DNA of 64,000 nucleotides from Toxorhynchites rutilus septentrionalis (GCF_029784135.1 NC_073746.1:244314307-244378306); one strand, 5' to 3'. Counted from the first letter of the stretch, positions 44,990 to 57,966 are shown. Translations and numbers: made by a program. The notes: a model not told the origin generated them from the letters alone.

Positions 44990-47010
44990 AGATATCAACA
45001 CCTCTACCAAAGTCTGTTGAGACTTTTACGGCAAATTGAATATAACACTCTGGTACGATTTTTATCGAAATTAGGGAGAGCACATTATTCAACCTTAACG
45101 TTAGTCCATATGTTATTGATAATCCATTCAATGGCCTGTCACATATGAAAAAGCTACATATTGGCTGCTCAGTCTGCAACTACTGTTCAGCTAATTCGTT
45201 CCACACCAGTGAGACAAAGCAGTGATCAAATATCGATCAGCTACAAACCTTAAGTACCCAGTGATCCTTAAACAAAACCGAAATGTGAGAGCGCACATTG
45301 GTTATATAATCATGCCGCGCTGCTGCCCAGTCCAGTTCGGCCGATAAAAAAGCCCAAGTAATCAGATCTGTTCCGATCTCTATATGAACAGTCTAAGATT
45401 GACTGACCGTGAAGTGGTTGGTTAGTTTACTATCTGTTTCGAGGTGTACTGACGATCGATCTTTCAACACATTATAGTTTTTCCATTGGAACGAATGTAA
45501 CACATTGCACAAATGATGTCATTCCGTTCGTTATGTAGATATCTACCGTTTTGGGTATGACAGACTACACATGGACTCACGATTGTCGATGATAATGGGT
45601 AATTATAATTTCATTGGATATCTGGATATGACACAAAACGTGAGGAGTATAACTATTTAAGAGAAATAGGTATTACACCCAATCAATCTGGCTCGTACAT
45701 TGTACCACACTGAGGAGACGTGGTATGCATTCACGAACACAAGTGTGTTATTAATTCAATCAGTGATTGGTATTGTACAAGCATTTCTATATATATAGTT
45801 AGAAAACAGTAAACTATGTAAATGAGTTTCACTTACGCCGTTGAAAGTTGTATCCATACGAAAGCGAAAATTTTATGGAAGCTGTAAGTTGATTTGTACA
45901 TTACGTCGATGCGGATCAAAGATCATCGTCGAATTGATCGATGATCTTTGTGCCAAAAAGAAGAACCTCTATTATCCGCAATTTAAATGCTCTTCGGAGA
46001 TACCTTTCCGCCGTTAGACAAACTCAACATACAAGGACACGAACCGCACGCCGCCGCTTGTTTTTTTCGCGTTTTGTTCGTCTCTGTTTTACTACCCTGT
46101 GCGAACGTAAGTTCTGCCGCCACCGCACATTCCGATAAAGGCCACCGGCGTTCGAACCGATAAAAGCAGCAGCTCCGTGGCCTTGCTGGCATAAAATACT
46201 TGCCGACTATGGTGCGCCGTGATTCAGTTAGATTGAAAGAGCTGCCTGCTTGCTCAACACTATCAGTTTCTTCGCCTACGGCATCCTCTCCATGAGCTTT
46301 GGCTTTTCGTGGAGGTATTCCATTCATTCCTACAAAGCTACGATCGCGCACCATCGCGTCGTCGTGGATCGCACCCAACCATAGATGGAAACTTGTTCCC
46401 CATTTTTTTCGCCCAACAACAACAACCTGTTCGATAATCGTATGTGTTAGCATGCTTTTGTTTCTATTACCAATGTGTGACTAATTGTCAACGGGCGAGG
46501 TCTTCTGTTCCCACAAAAGCCTTAGTGTTTCCAAATAGTTCGAAAGAAAAGATAACCATCGATCAACATCAATCCAGCTGATGAAAAACAGCTGAGAGCA
46601 GAAAAGATCACCCGATTGAGTCACACATGTTTTCGACATTCCAAACTTATCTTGGTCGGTACCCTCGGCATAAAACACGAGATATGAGCTAATTGTTTTA
46701 TTTGCGGCAAACTGTTATCACCTCTTCTCTGTTCCGGGGTCGGAAAGGTTGGAAACATTGTGGAAACATTGGATCATATCAACGTGAGACACGAAGTGCC
46801 CTAGTAAAAGATATGAAGCAAATCTAAGAAAAGCACGGGGTTATGAATCAAGCTTTCCATCTGTGTTTACATTAGTGTTGAGTCAGGTTGATGGATGAAT
46901 TCTCAGTTTTGTCATGCGATGAATCTTTCCGAGCTTGAAAGTGATGGTGGAATCGTTGTTGTTGTTTGGAGCACGCGGTTGCAGATGATACGCGATTACG
47001 TTTTCAAATG
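44990..47010. other. No gene recognised; one perfect short inverted repeat
   Basis: A 12-bp perfect inverted repeat, CAAAGATCATCG at 45917-45928 and its complement at 45939-45950, encloses a 10-base loop. The GC-richer stretch 45990-46480 has long but domain-less frames on both strands. Nothing else to report. Confidence 0.4.
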
Positions 47011-47589
47011 TACAGTAGAGGCCAATGAAAATGGTCATCTCAAATTTCAAAAAGTTACCCCATAAAAAATGTTCACTACAATGCAATTCTAAGACATTTG
47101 ACACCAAACAAAATTGTTGAAACTAATAAATGAAATTCGAATGAACTAATGTTTTGCATAGGGTATATTATCGTGCTAATCAACATTTCGCAGCAAGTTC
47201 CGAATGAAAAATCGAGATAACTATTTTTATTGGCACCCAATACCATATGTTTCGTCACAGAGTCCGAAAAAAAGTCTCAGAGGGTCGATTTTCGATAAAA
47301 AAAGTTTTTTCGAGATGACACTAGATCTCGACGTTTCATGCAATTTTAATACATTTGGCATCAAACTTTTTTTTAAGCCCCGATTTCCTTTACTCCCCCC
47401 TTGGGTGATTTTTCGATTTTCAAAAAACTCAAACCTTGACCGCTTTGCGCCACTCTTCCTTCAATCTGATTGAGCTGATATTTTGCATAGGGTGTTTTTT
47501 TCGAGGTGGTGAACATTTTGTATAGAGTATCTTTTCGAAATTTTAGGGTCGATTTATTCCCATACATTCATTGGCACCCTAATGTACAG
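47011..47589 (+). mobile_element. MITE, GGTGCCAATGAA family, complete copy
   Basis: The ends are TACAGTAGAGGCCAATGAA (left) and, inverted, TACATTAGGGTGCCAATGAA (right). The interior shares GATCTCGACGTTTCATGCAA, TTT...CATTTGGCATC, CCCCGATTTCCTTTAC and GAGCTGATATTTTGCATAGG with copies at 24740-25350 and 59660-60080. About 580 bp, non-coding, apparently TA-flanked. Confidence 0.7.
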
Positions 47590-50500
47590 GTTATTCTTGG
47601 GTCACAAGTTACAGCTGGCGGAAACTAATTTTACAAGTCGAAATAGCTTTCCAAAAGCATTTCAACTTCTACGTTCCTCTGAAGGAATGATTTAGTTTAT
47701 ATATTATATTGAACAAATATTTTGCCAAATAACTTTTAATGAATGACTAATTCAAATAACTGTTTTTGTAAAGGTGGAAAATTGTTCTGAGATCAAAGTG
47801 TTGGGGGGTCACCCGTAAAACTTCTGTAATTTTACAACATCACCGGTAGTCATGCAATTTGAGATTATTTCACTACTATGATCAGACATTTTCCGGAACT
47901 ACCATCTTGTGGCTCTTTTGATTAAGCATTAAATTTGTAATAAATTCAGCATAAAGAAAAATCAATAACGCGAAAATCTTGGAAGTATAAGTTGATTACA
48001 TTAAGCTTCCAGAGCTGAATCGGACCAAACATTCATCAAAGGTATTACACCCAGATTATTTTTACACGGGAGATACGTACCTCGAAAAAAAAACCGCGTA
48101 AAAAAACCAAGTATCCTAATGATAGATATCAAATGGCACTATCCTCACGTAAAACGGAAGTAAAAAGTTGAGTGTTGCTCGCTTCCCAAAACCCATAGTT
48201 TTTTCCTGCAATTTCGTTGTTTACTGGTAGCTATAGTTCGGTTTTCCTCACGAATGAATCTGCTTTTTTTTTTTTTTTGAGTGGTCGAGATAGAAGAGGC
48301 CCTATATTTTCATATAACTTTTTGTAAGCCCAATCTTGTTTACAAAACATTTCTAGAATTGATCAGATGTGTTTTTTCTTTTTTGAGAAATATTGTTTTT
48401 ACAGATTCCAGCAGACTACATGGGAAGATATATGGTGTAAAATGAAAATCTAAAAATTTAACATGTAACGTAATTAGGAAAGATTTCTAACGCTTATAAC
48501 CGGACCATTTATTGATACATCGAAGAGAAGTTTACATCAATCGATTGGTGAAATTTTCACGCATCTGTCATGAGAAATCATTATTTTGATGAGACAAACT
48601 ACATACTAGACAAATGGAAAATGTCAAGCATCGTATATACCAGTGATGGCCAAACTTGGCAGCACTGCAGACTACCTGTTATTTAAATCATCGACGGTGG
48701 TCTACCAAAATATTTTTTTTTCTAATAAATACCGAAGAGTTTGAAATCCATATAATTCAACACATTTTTTTAAGGTAGGAACACGTCTTTCATCTCTGTA
48801 CTTGGGTTGAAGTTTGAAATATCAAATACGAGACCGTTACGTCCATGATGTAAAGTTAATACCTCTTTGACGGCTAGACGAAGTGGCATGTTTGTTACTT
48901 CTTCTTAAGGGGGGACCCCTGTCTGGAAGGTCGGAAAATAATAAATTTTCGTGGATTTTTTTCGGATGTTAAGAATAAAGTGAAGTGTTCGTGTATTTAG
49001 GTTATTTTTTAAAGTATAATTGAAGATGTATTTTCCATTTTTTGTGTGCACGGGTAATGATTATGATGCTGCTGGCAGCTGGATGCGTAGTCGCTGTCTG
49101 AAAATCGGTACCTTGCTGGTGGTATCGGTTCTGAAGCAACGGGGTGTCGTAGAACAAATTCCAATGAATATTTTGGAACTTTAGGACAATACCTAAAGCG
49201 TTACCATAGGGGTTTTTGAAAATTTGAAAAACAAGTGTTAATAGCTCAAAAACTTCTTTGATAGCAATCTATTGAAATCACAAAAATCTATAAATATAGG
49301 TACCTGTTTGAAATTTAATCTCAGTCATGATCAGTCAAGATTGATGCATGCCTTCGGCTGCCAGCAAATGCCAAGTTTATTGTTTGCTTTGTTTGTATTA
49401 AAGAGGCTTCAAACTTGGGAGTTCATTCGGCTCTCTAGCATGTGGAATGGAATATGGGGAATAAAGGAATGCGCTATACGCAGAAATAACGTATCGAAAT
49501 TGTGCTTGTTGATTTGTTCTACGCAGGTTGGAAAGCTACAAAGCAACAAAGTGCCATCCAAAAACTCTACTGAAAAGGTAATTAATAAATTTAATTCTTT
49601 GCTTATATGATATCCGATATGATAAATACGCTAACTGAATACGATAATTTCGTAATCCTACGTTAACAATGCGATCGTGTCCGGACATCATGCATATTTT
49701 GGTATATTTTTTTCAAAATTTTCGTTCCCAAAACGTTCTCAAAAAAGACGCATCACCTAGGAGCGCTCTATTTTTTTTTTTGAAAGTTGAGATTCTTTCA
49801 CCAACATATCAAAAAAATTTTTTTTTCGTTTTGTTTCAAAGTTAACTGATGGTCCGAAAAATATTTTTTTTCCTTTTTTCGAAAAATGACTTTTTTTTTA
49901 AATTTCACAACTTTTGAAATACTGGACCGACTCAGATGATCGATATATCAAATTGAAGCAAATTGAGCTAGTTAAAAAAATGTTACACTAACGAAAGGAT
50001 TGGATTTTTGTTTTCGTAATTGTTGATTGTATTTGTTTTTAATTGGCTTAGAACTAGAGGGATTTTTTTGACCACCCTAAAACGGAAATGGGCACACCAA
50101 TGAAAAAATAAAGAAAGGTCTCATATTTTGCGATAAGAAACAACACAAAACTTGGCATGGAATGGTTTAGAGGAAAAAATGCGAAACAGCGGGAAAAATT
50201 TACCACAAAAAAAAACATTCTGCATTTTCGATATGTTATGTAAAAAAGTCTCAGCTTTTCAAAAATCACAGCTATCACATCACATCGTCTCAACACATTG
50301 AAAATCACGGAAAGCTAACTTTTCGCCTAAAAGTAGTCACTTCAACTGCAGTATAGTATTTTTCATAGAAAGAATACACTTCGTTTGCTGGTAAGACATC
50401 GAAGCCTAGAACAGTGATAAAAAATATTATTTTTCGAAAATGGGCACATTTGGCAGAACCGACAGAAACCCAGTTTTTAGTCCACCCTTCAGGGTAGTGA

Positions 50501-50720
50501 ACCTTAAGGACCAAACAAAAATACGGGTGTCAAAAATTACGATGAGGAATAAATATGGGGGCGTTTTGTTATAAAAAAATTGATATGATCTTCATGAAAA
50601 TTTGTATACATTGATTTTGAATGTCTATCCCAAAAATTTGAAATAATAAATTTATAGACTCAAAAACTACTGAACTCATAGATGTGAAAAAAAAATCAAA
50701 ACTGGACCTATTTACGTGGT
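47590..50720. other. No gene recognised; AT-rich with poly-A/T tracts
   Basis: Several T9-T12 runs (48266-48277, 49771-49780) and a stretch with CCGCGTAAAAAAACC near 48098 that resembles 59186-59280 (AAAAAAACCGCGTCAATTC), so a further low-copy repeat is likely. No domain-bearing frames. Confidence 0.4.
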
Positions 50721-50734
50721 AGAGTGAAAAAATG

Positions 50735-50892
50735 AAAGAATGAAAGATAGAAATAGTGCAAGAGAGGGGAAGAAATGAGGAGAGTACGAGAGAGGAAGAA
50801 AGAATAAAGAGAAAAACAAGATATGGGGAAAAAGAGAGAGAGGAGAAGAGAGCAAAAGATAAAGAAATGAAAAGAGAAAAAAAGAAGGAGAG

Positions 50893-50928
<36 letters not shown>

Positions 50929-50930
50929 AA
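50735..50930 (+). repeat. Purine-rich (GA)n microsatellite region
   Basis: About 195 bp almost wholly A and G on the plus strand, ending in an uninterrupted (GA)n run at about 50899-50926. Apparent frames across it on either strand (Arg/Glu/Lys-rich or Ser/Leu-rich) are composition artefacts. Confidence 0.9.
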
Positions 50931-51909
50931 TCAATGACTATAAAACTAAAACACAAGTAAATTTACTCAAAACTAAAAAAAAGTAACTGACTGAATTCGG
51001 AAAATATCTCTCTTTCGGTCTTGTTCGCGACCGAGGAGGAGCAAGTCTTTCCTATTACCAAATTCCTTGTCCATCTCTACCCTTATCCCGATTCAATCCA
51101 CTCCCCACCCTTCAATAGTGTAATGTGGGCTGCAAGACACAGCTACAGACAGCAGAATACGACGTAAAACGTATATCGTATGACGTATAACATATACAGC
51201 TAAAAACGAAGGGAATCATTCTCATGCTATGTTTATCTGATTCCAAATCTAACCATTCACCGTGTTACATCGAGTGAATCAATCCATTAGTGCTTTAGAA
51301 GTTCTCCAGTGTTTTGTTTCTCCAGTGCATGCTGAATTCCAAATGATCTTTTCCAAGACCAAAATTCCAAAATCCTGAGCTATCAACATCCAGGCCTCCA
51401 TCAGGATCCGCCACTTCCTCAATGGTGTGATCCACCAGCTCTTATTATCGGTATTCATCGTTTCACTGAGTTTCAGTAGCTTATGTTATACTACACCTTC
51501 CAGGTCTCACACATAGAGCATCGTCATCACAAATGTTCACTGCTGAAGCATATTCACTATAAATTTCCACAAGCAAAAGATTGCTTCGACCGCTTTTTTC
51601 AAACGAAAGAAGACGGTTAGGTAATGTCGTGGACAGAGCCGGAGACGCGTAGGACTACACCATCTCACTTCCTTTTGGTTATTCTTCTTCTTTCTCTTCT
51701 TGGTTTGTTTTATTGAGACTTTGTACTCTTAGCGTTCACACATCGTGTTAGCTGATCGCTGTCTAGAGTGCCCTGAAAAACCAACACAATTTTTTTCGTA
51801 GGTAAACAATGTAACTTGTTTTACAATTTCGATAATTTTTTTTCGCAAAAAAATAGTAGGGAATATTTTCTATCAAGGCAGTATTCTAGTCTAGAAATGT
51901 AATAATAGC

Positions 51910-52290
51910 AGCTGACCTGGATGTGTCGATCGTAACTGCCCACATCATCATGACGAAGGACTTGGGATACAAACCGTACAAGGAACGCAAGGTTCACGGG
52001 GTAATGAAGGCTACAACAAAGAAGTCAGGTCAGATGTTCGTGTTTTCTGATGAGAAACTCTTTGTCTTTCAATAGCCACACAATGTCCAACGTTACCCAG
52101 CCTCCCCCGGCCCACATAAACATCCCGCAGTTTAAGAGCGCCACGTCGATGATGGTTCGGGGGCCGTATCCAGGCGTGAAAGCTCCCACTGGTGTTTATC
52201 GAGAAAAACGTGAAAATCACGTCCGATTTTTTTTTTTTAAAACGCATCAAGCTTGTCATATAGCACAACGCCGGAGTGCTCCCAGCTAAT
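51910..52290 (+). pseudogene. Mariner-like (DD37D/maT type) transposase fragment
   Basis: Translation gives TKDLGYKPYKERKVHGVM near 51952-52005 and KKSGQMFVFSDEKLFVFQ (first catalytic Asp) at about 52020-52073. Decayed PHNVQRYPA and MMVRGPYPGVKAP-like sequence follows to about 52190. The order matches maT-type transposases. The later catalytic residues are missing. It is more fragmentary than the copy at 9831-10880. Confidence 0.65.
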
Positions 52291-52740
52291 ATGTCGTAAA
52301 GGTTTTCAATAAACATTGCCTCAATAAAAATTGACACTGAATAAGAACATATTTTAAAAGTGTATTCGAACTCCCAAAACTTATATGACACACTATATAT
52401 TGTTTTAATGAGAAAATTATAATAATTTTCTCAACTCAAGTCTATGTGTTATTATCTCAATTAAAGTCTGTTGAATATAAAACTACACAGAAGCCGTTCT
52501 ATCCGTAATAATTTGGCGACCTATGTGTGTCATGAAATTTGCACTCCGTGAGAAATCCCACGAGACACGAAACACACGGTTCCCACAAATTATTCTGAAC
52601 GAACCCGACACCACTATCATCACCAGAGAAGTAAATTCTTTACTGTCTTATCACTGTCTGGTAGTAACCAGAACTAGTAAAAACCGGAAACCAAACGTGT
52701 ATATATGTGCACACCACGGAACCATCGGAAAGTAAACAAC

Positions 52741-53170
52741 ACCACGTCAAAGAACGGGAATCAATCAAAATTTATAACGCTTTCGTAGAATAATCAATCA
52801 CACGAATACAGGAAAACTGACGCGAAACGGAACTTATCGAATTCTTGCCACATCCACTGCACTTACTCTCCTATCCAAACCGAAACACACCGGGGATCAA
52901 AGCTACGACACAGCTTGGAACCGATAGGAAGGCGCGCGCGCTTCAACGTCGTCGATAGGTCGCTCGCGTTTGAGACACTGACATTGGCGATCGTTGGTCG
53001 GATCGGTCGCAGCCCGATGATCCCCGGCGAAGTGAACACGCCACCACTACACCTAATCGGCCGTAGTAGTTGTTCTACTACTACCGTTAGTAACTCAAGC
53101 TAAGCTGTATATTGCTGTTATGTGAGTGACAGCGCGCGGCGGCTCTGTGTTTGTTGTTTTGTTTTGGTTG
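52741..53170 (-). other. GC-richer unique island around the candidate distal ens promoter
   Basis: Repeat-free and locally GC-rich (GGCGCGCGCGCTTC at 52931-52944, GACAGCGCGCGGCGGCTC at 53127-53144). No long conserved frame on either strand. Its base composition and isolation from transposons resemble insect promoter regions; see the exon candidate at 52867-52979. Confidence 0.35.
52867..52979 (-). promoter_or_regulatory. Candidate distal promoter and non-coding first exon, probably of ens
   Basis: This GC-richer stretch without recognisable repeats stands out from its AT-rich, transposon-filled surroundings. On the minus strand an arthropod initiator-type TCAGT lies at 52981-52977, and a good splice donor (GAGA, then GTAAGT) starts at 52866. 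A second TCAGT motif is at about 52818. No long reading frame starts here, which fits a 5' untranslated exon. The gene next downstream on this strand is ens, whose acceptor at 20313 could receive the exon, but that would need an intron of more than 30 kb. Assignment to ens is inference; it could belong to another minus-strand gene or to an unannotated RNA. Confidence 0.3.
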
Positions 53171-53889
53171 ACTGCGAAGAAATTTGAGAATGCTTCCCAA
53201 CATAGACTGGAATGTTACCGAAAACGAAGTACACAAGCAGAGATATTTTTACTTCAACTATACAACTCGTAAGCAAAGTGACGCGCATACGCTGCGCGAC
53301 CGGCACAGAACGCCAGGAATGCACTTTTTTATTGCGCTGGGATATGATAAAGATGAATAGTACATGTATGCAAAGCGAATTGCGCACGAATTGAGTCACC
53401 AATCGTTGATGAGAAGGCGTTAATAAGTGAGAGAATTGTTGAGGGAATTTAAATTAATCCACGGATACATTCGAAATCAATACATGATGACCGCATTCCG
53501 GACAATTTGTACCTTTGTATCCAGAATGATGAACTCGGATGAGAAATAGTTTTTTGAATTACAATCCTACTATGCTAACTGATTCGTAACTTACCTGAAA
53601 AAGACAGAAAAAAGAGAGATTGTTACAAATATTCTAGAATTATATTATAGCATCAAAATAAGTTAATAATTGTGATGTCCAACTGTTTTTCCCGGGGCCT
53701 TCGATCATTTTTGAAAAACACACATCAACTCGACTAATTTGTACGACCCAAACGCTCCAATCCGAGCAGAAAGCGCCTTTCGTTAGACAACACGGCCACA
53801 CAGCAACACATCGTCGAAACATGCGCAAGGAGGATTCAAAGTTACGACAGCATGATTGAATTGGCACGAAGCAAATCAAAACAAATGTA

Positions 53890-55696
53890 GGGGAAAGTCG
53901 GGAAAGACGGACACCACTGTATAACTGATAAATTAAATTTTTATTTTTTTTAATGTTGTAAGGTAAATGATTTTGGTTTGTCCAGTCGGAAAAATTATCA
54001 TGGTTTGCCCACTTTTTTGAATGCTCCAATTCAGCGTTCCTGTGTCCAATAAGGTATTCGAATGTTTCAAAACATGTAAATAAAATTGTCTTTTACATGA
54101 TTTATAGGAATATTAAAGTATATTTTTACGGAATCACATGTTTTAAAGGATTATAAAATACACCTTCTATTTGTGTCAATGCGCCCCTCATTCGAGCTAA
54201 CTTTTAATCGAACACTTACAAATATTGTAAACATCACACCATTTGTATCAGATTTACATAGCTAAACCATTAAATTAACGCATTTTGATGAACTCAATTC
54301 TGATCATGAGTTGTCCAATTCAATAATGTTGTTTTGTCCACATGATTTCTATGGCAACCGCTTGGCGCGCTGCAGTTGTGTCCTTCGCGGATAGCAGAAA
54401 TAAAGTTTCTCTGTGTTGAGTGTGTTGAGGTGAACACTTTTAAAATGCCCAAGAAAAAGCAATATTCTGAAGAAAGCTTAACTTATGGATCAATATGATG
54501 ACAGTAAACTCAAGCAATGATAAATGCAACATCTACTTGTGAATTCGAATGTTTTCATTCAAAAATGATGATTACTAAAACCGGACAAACCATGATCATT
54601 TTTTGGGTAAACCATGATCAGAGGTGGTCAAACCATGATAATAATTCCTCTTTAAGGAAAATCGTTAAAAAACATAAAAATTTGAATAATTTCAACACCT
54701 TATGGTAGTATTAGCAACGAGAGACTTGGGGCTTTTCAACAAACCCAAACTCGTATCGATTCTGTGTGATTTTCATGAAGAAAAATCGATTTGCATTCAA
54801 TAGTTGCATAAAAACACCCGAAATCGGACAAACCAAGATCATTTACCCTACAAACTTGCAATACAGTGTATCAATATCTTTGACACTTACTGTGTGCACC
54901 CAGATGGCTTTCTGTTAAAATTGTGAATTAAAACCAAAAAGTTATCTACAAACAGCAGCTCGATGTAAGTTTTCGTCTGCAGAAAATAAGGTTCTCATTG
55001 TTATCGAGTAATTTTTTTGGGTATTTTCGTTATGGTAATGTTTTACCATCACTTCTCTTCCAAATTTATCGAATCAGCGGCGAAGTTTTCTCATTTTTAC
55101 TCCAAAAATATTGACGAAAATAAAATACTAATCAAGTCGGGTAAGACGGACACTCCACCGACAAAGAACAAACATTTTGTTTTGAAAACAATTTAGTTAT
55201 CTCCTCCTTTTCTTATCAAAAGATGCCCATTAATTACGTTTACAAGTGCAAGCACATATCACGGACAAATCAGCAGAGCGGTTTGAAAACGTAATCCGAA
55301 TTTGTCATTTCGAATGCCGGAAGCTATTTTAGACATGAAAATTACAAGCCCTTCTAGGTGATTTAAGTCTACCTTTTTTGTTAGATTATCTTTAAAGCAT
55401 ATTTGAGGACCTCCAAAACTTATCGAGTACATAAACTTGAATTTTAAGTTAGTGTCCATCTTTACCACCCCAAGTGTCCATCTTTCTCGCCAAGTGTCCG
55501 TCTTTCCCGACTCAATCTTATTTTTTTCAAAGATGCCGAAAACATTAATTTTACCAAATTTCTGCCTCAAAGACAAATTTTGTTATAGAAAGAGACCTAG
55601 ATTATCAATTTGCGGTGGGACAGTTATATATTTTTTGTAAAATTCATGAAAAAAATCAATTTATACTTAGGGTGTCCGTCTTTACCACCCTTCCCT
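53890..55696. mobile_element. TA-flanked element, GGAAAGTCGGGAAAGACGGAC ends (outer)
   Basis: Left end GGGGAAAGTCGGGAAAGACG, GACACC and right end, inverted, AGGGAAGGGTGGTAAAGACG, GACACC form an imperfect terminal inverted repeat. TA lies outside both (53888-53889, 55697-55698). Near the right end AAGTGTCCATCTTT-type units occur three times in tandem (55452-55515), and GTCGGGTAAGACGGACACTCC occurs at 55136. The span of 1807 bp includes another inserted element (53961-54848). No transposase recognised. Confidence 0.6.
53961..54848 (+). mobile_element. Nested pogo-like non-autonomous element (inner)
   Basis: Ends read AGGTAAATGATTTTGGTTTG, TCC on the left and, inverted, GGGTAAATGATCTTGGTTTG, TCC on the right, with TA outside each (53959-53960, 54849-54850). 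An ATG at 54445 opens MPKKKQYSEESL, resembling the start of pogo/Tigger-type transposases, then hits a stop soon after. CAAACCATGATCATTTT motifs repeat near 54586-54640. Best read as a deletion derivative of a pogo-like transposon inserted into the outer element. Confidence 0.55.
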
Positions 55697-56576
55697 TATG
55701 ACCATTTATATTTTCATTGGATTTGTTGTTCTTTTGGCATAGTGAAACTAATAAACGATGAGACAAGGAAAATACGACTCACAAATGACATAGAGCCTTA
55801 TGACGAGTGTCTCTCCATTACACCGTGAGATGACGTGAGTAGGCTGGCTTATTATTGGCATTAGGCTTATTATCGTTCGATTAATCGATTAATGATTGCA
55901 GAAAAATACAATTATTAACCCTTTATAAGGCTGTGGCAACTATATTGCCACACACGAAAAATATTTTGTTCGCTGCACTTGAGCGCCCCTTACACGATCA
56001 TTCGCATTGACATTAGTTCATTACATTACATTAAACATGATCGTGTAATTTCATAAAGTTGAAATTACTGGCAATAATGCAGAAAATCCGGATTTTCTTA
56101 TATCGGTTCGGCATTACTGAAATCGGACAGGGCATGTTCATTTTCTTAATAACGGGGGATAAAGTAAGATGCGCTGACTTCATTTTATGAATAACGGTTG
56201 ATAAAATAAGGTGGACTGAGTTCATTTTAGAACAACAATGTTCGATGTCGACATCTAGAAACATTTTAAATGAGTGAACCAAGCATAAACCAATAAAATA
56301 ACCATGCAGAAAGACAGTTCTAAATCGTCAAATGAAAAATAATTGCTAATAGTTTTTCGAATTCACAAAACATTCTATTCTGAACCTTTTTCAACCATAT
56401 CTGAAGGACATTATAAGATCAATCAAATTTTTGAAATTATTATTAAAAACCATCAGAAATAATTTTTGTTCAAAACTTTTTCACTGCTCAAAGAGATCTA
56501 CGCGCGGGTAGCCGTTGAGAGTAGACGTGCCTTTCGTTCACTCCGTGCTCAATTTTGTTTCGTGTTATTCTGCCTA

Positions 56577-57966
56577 AAGGTGGGATCAGAATGCCGCGCT
56601 ATGCGTCGCGTTGCGACAATTGTGCTTTGACACTTCATTTTAAATATTTGTGTTTCCATTTAGTCGAACACATTAATGCGTTGCGTCATTAGCATCGTTG
56701 TACTAAACGCTAACATTTGTTCTAAATTGCTTGCGCCGAATTCACGGTGACAGTGGCATGGTGTCGACGTCTGGTGGCAACTTCAAATTAGGGCCATAAT
56801 TTGGGTCCCAAACTCGTTTGTGTAATCTCTATCAGATTAGAAGACACGATGCCGGTTTTTAAATTCTAAAATTTGAATGAAAATTTCCACATCATGTTAT
56901 TTGATTACTTGAAACACGTGTTTCTGACTTTCATTCAACCATATGGCTAAACAATTCCAACATTGCTGAATTTTTTTCATAGAGTTGTCTTCATTAACAA
57001 TTTTCGTATGAGACTTTTTCACCACCTGCAAACAAAAATGTTTTTCATTTAAATAGAATACTAGTTTGATATGGAAAAGCTAATTTTCATTCATAATTTT
57101 AATTTTGAAGACGTGTTCATTCCGACTGAAAATCAGCTATTCCTTCACGCTCTCCTAAACTAGTAAACGAAGCTCAAGCTTTAAAAACATTCAACTGATC
57201 CGTGGAGACAAGAACAAGATTTTCATACGAATTTTATTTTGTTTTTGTTTACATGAAAAGTGGAGACGCGAATGCTAGATTGTGACTGCAAATCAACAGA
57301 CTGCGTCGGGCGAATGTTTTAGTACAAAACGCAAGCAATGACAGCTGGTGAGAAGCAACGCGCAACGCGGCATTCTGTTTCCACCTTAACTGCTTGCGCC
57401 GAATTCGCGATGACAGTGGCATGGTGTCGACGTCTGGTGGGAACTTCAAATTAGGGCTATAATTTGGGTCCCAAACTCGTTAGTGTAATCTCTATCAGAT
57501 TAGAAGACAAATTGGCTGAATTTTTTCATCATTATATAGGGTTGTCTTCATAAACAATTTTCGTATGAGACTTTTTCACCTTCTGCAAACAAAAATGTTT
57601 TTCATTTAAATAGAATACTAGTTTGATATGGAAAAGCTAATTTTCATTCATAATTTTAATTTTGAAAACGTGTTCATTCTGACTGAAAATCAGCTATTCT
57701 TTAACGCTCCCTTAAACTAGTAAACGAAGCTCAGCGCGGATATGTTAATGTGTTGTTTTTGAAAACATTCAACTGATCCGTGGACACAACAAGAACAAGA
57801 TTTTCATACGAATTTTATTTTGTTTTTGTTTACATGGATAGTGGAGACGCGAATGCTAGATTGTGACTGCAAATCAACAGACTGCGTCGGGCTTTTTAGT
57901 AAAAAAAAGGAAAGAAATGACAGCTGATGAAAACCAACGCACAACGCGCCATTCGGTTTCCACCTT
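56577..57966. mobile_element. MITE with internal 663-bp tandem duplication, TTAA-type ends
   Basis: The left end AAGGTGGGATCAGAATGCCG, CG and the inverted right ends (57387 and again 57966: AAGGTGGAAACAGAATGCCG) form the terminal repeat; TTAA or CTAA abuts the ends. TGCTTGCGCCGAATTC... starts at 56728 and again at 57391, and GGCATGGTGTCGACGTCTGG, AAACTCGTTTGTGTAATCTC and GATCCGTGGA.AC blocks repeat in order. The internal part plus right end is therefore duplicated in tandem, with about 110 bp lost from the second unit. Related copies are at 2640-3250 and 3790-4230. Non-coding. Confidence 0.75.

Noticed and set aside
45290..45370. TATATAA followed by CCAGTCCAGTTCGGCC as a promoter
   Set aside because: No gene, conserved frame or splice donor follows on the plus strand within reach; the motif alone is weak.
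45983..46453. Possible decayed histone H2A-variant pseudogene on the minus strand (KAKA, AG..F, HG...SASIL and HL.L.I.G-like pieces in several frames)
   Set aside because: The pieces need several frameshifts and deletions and an extra nine residues between the first two; each match is only two to five residues, so chance is likely.
49272..49610. A 112-codon plus-strand frame
   Set aside because: No recognisable domain, atypical composition and no flanking gene structure.
50569..50986. Ser/Leu-rich (minus) and Arg/Glu-rich (plus) frames
   Set aside because: Translations of a purine microsatellite.
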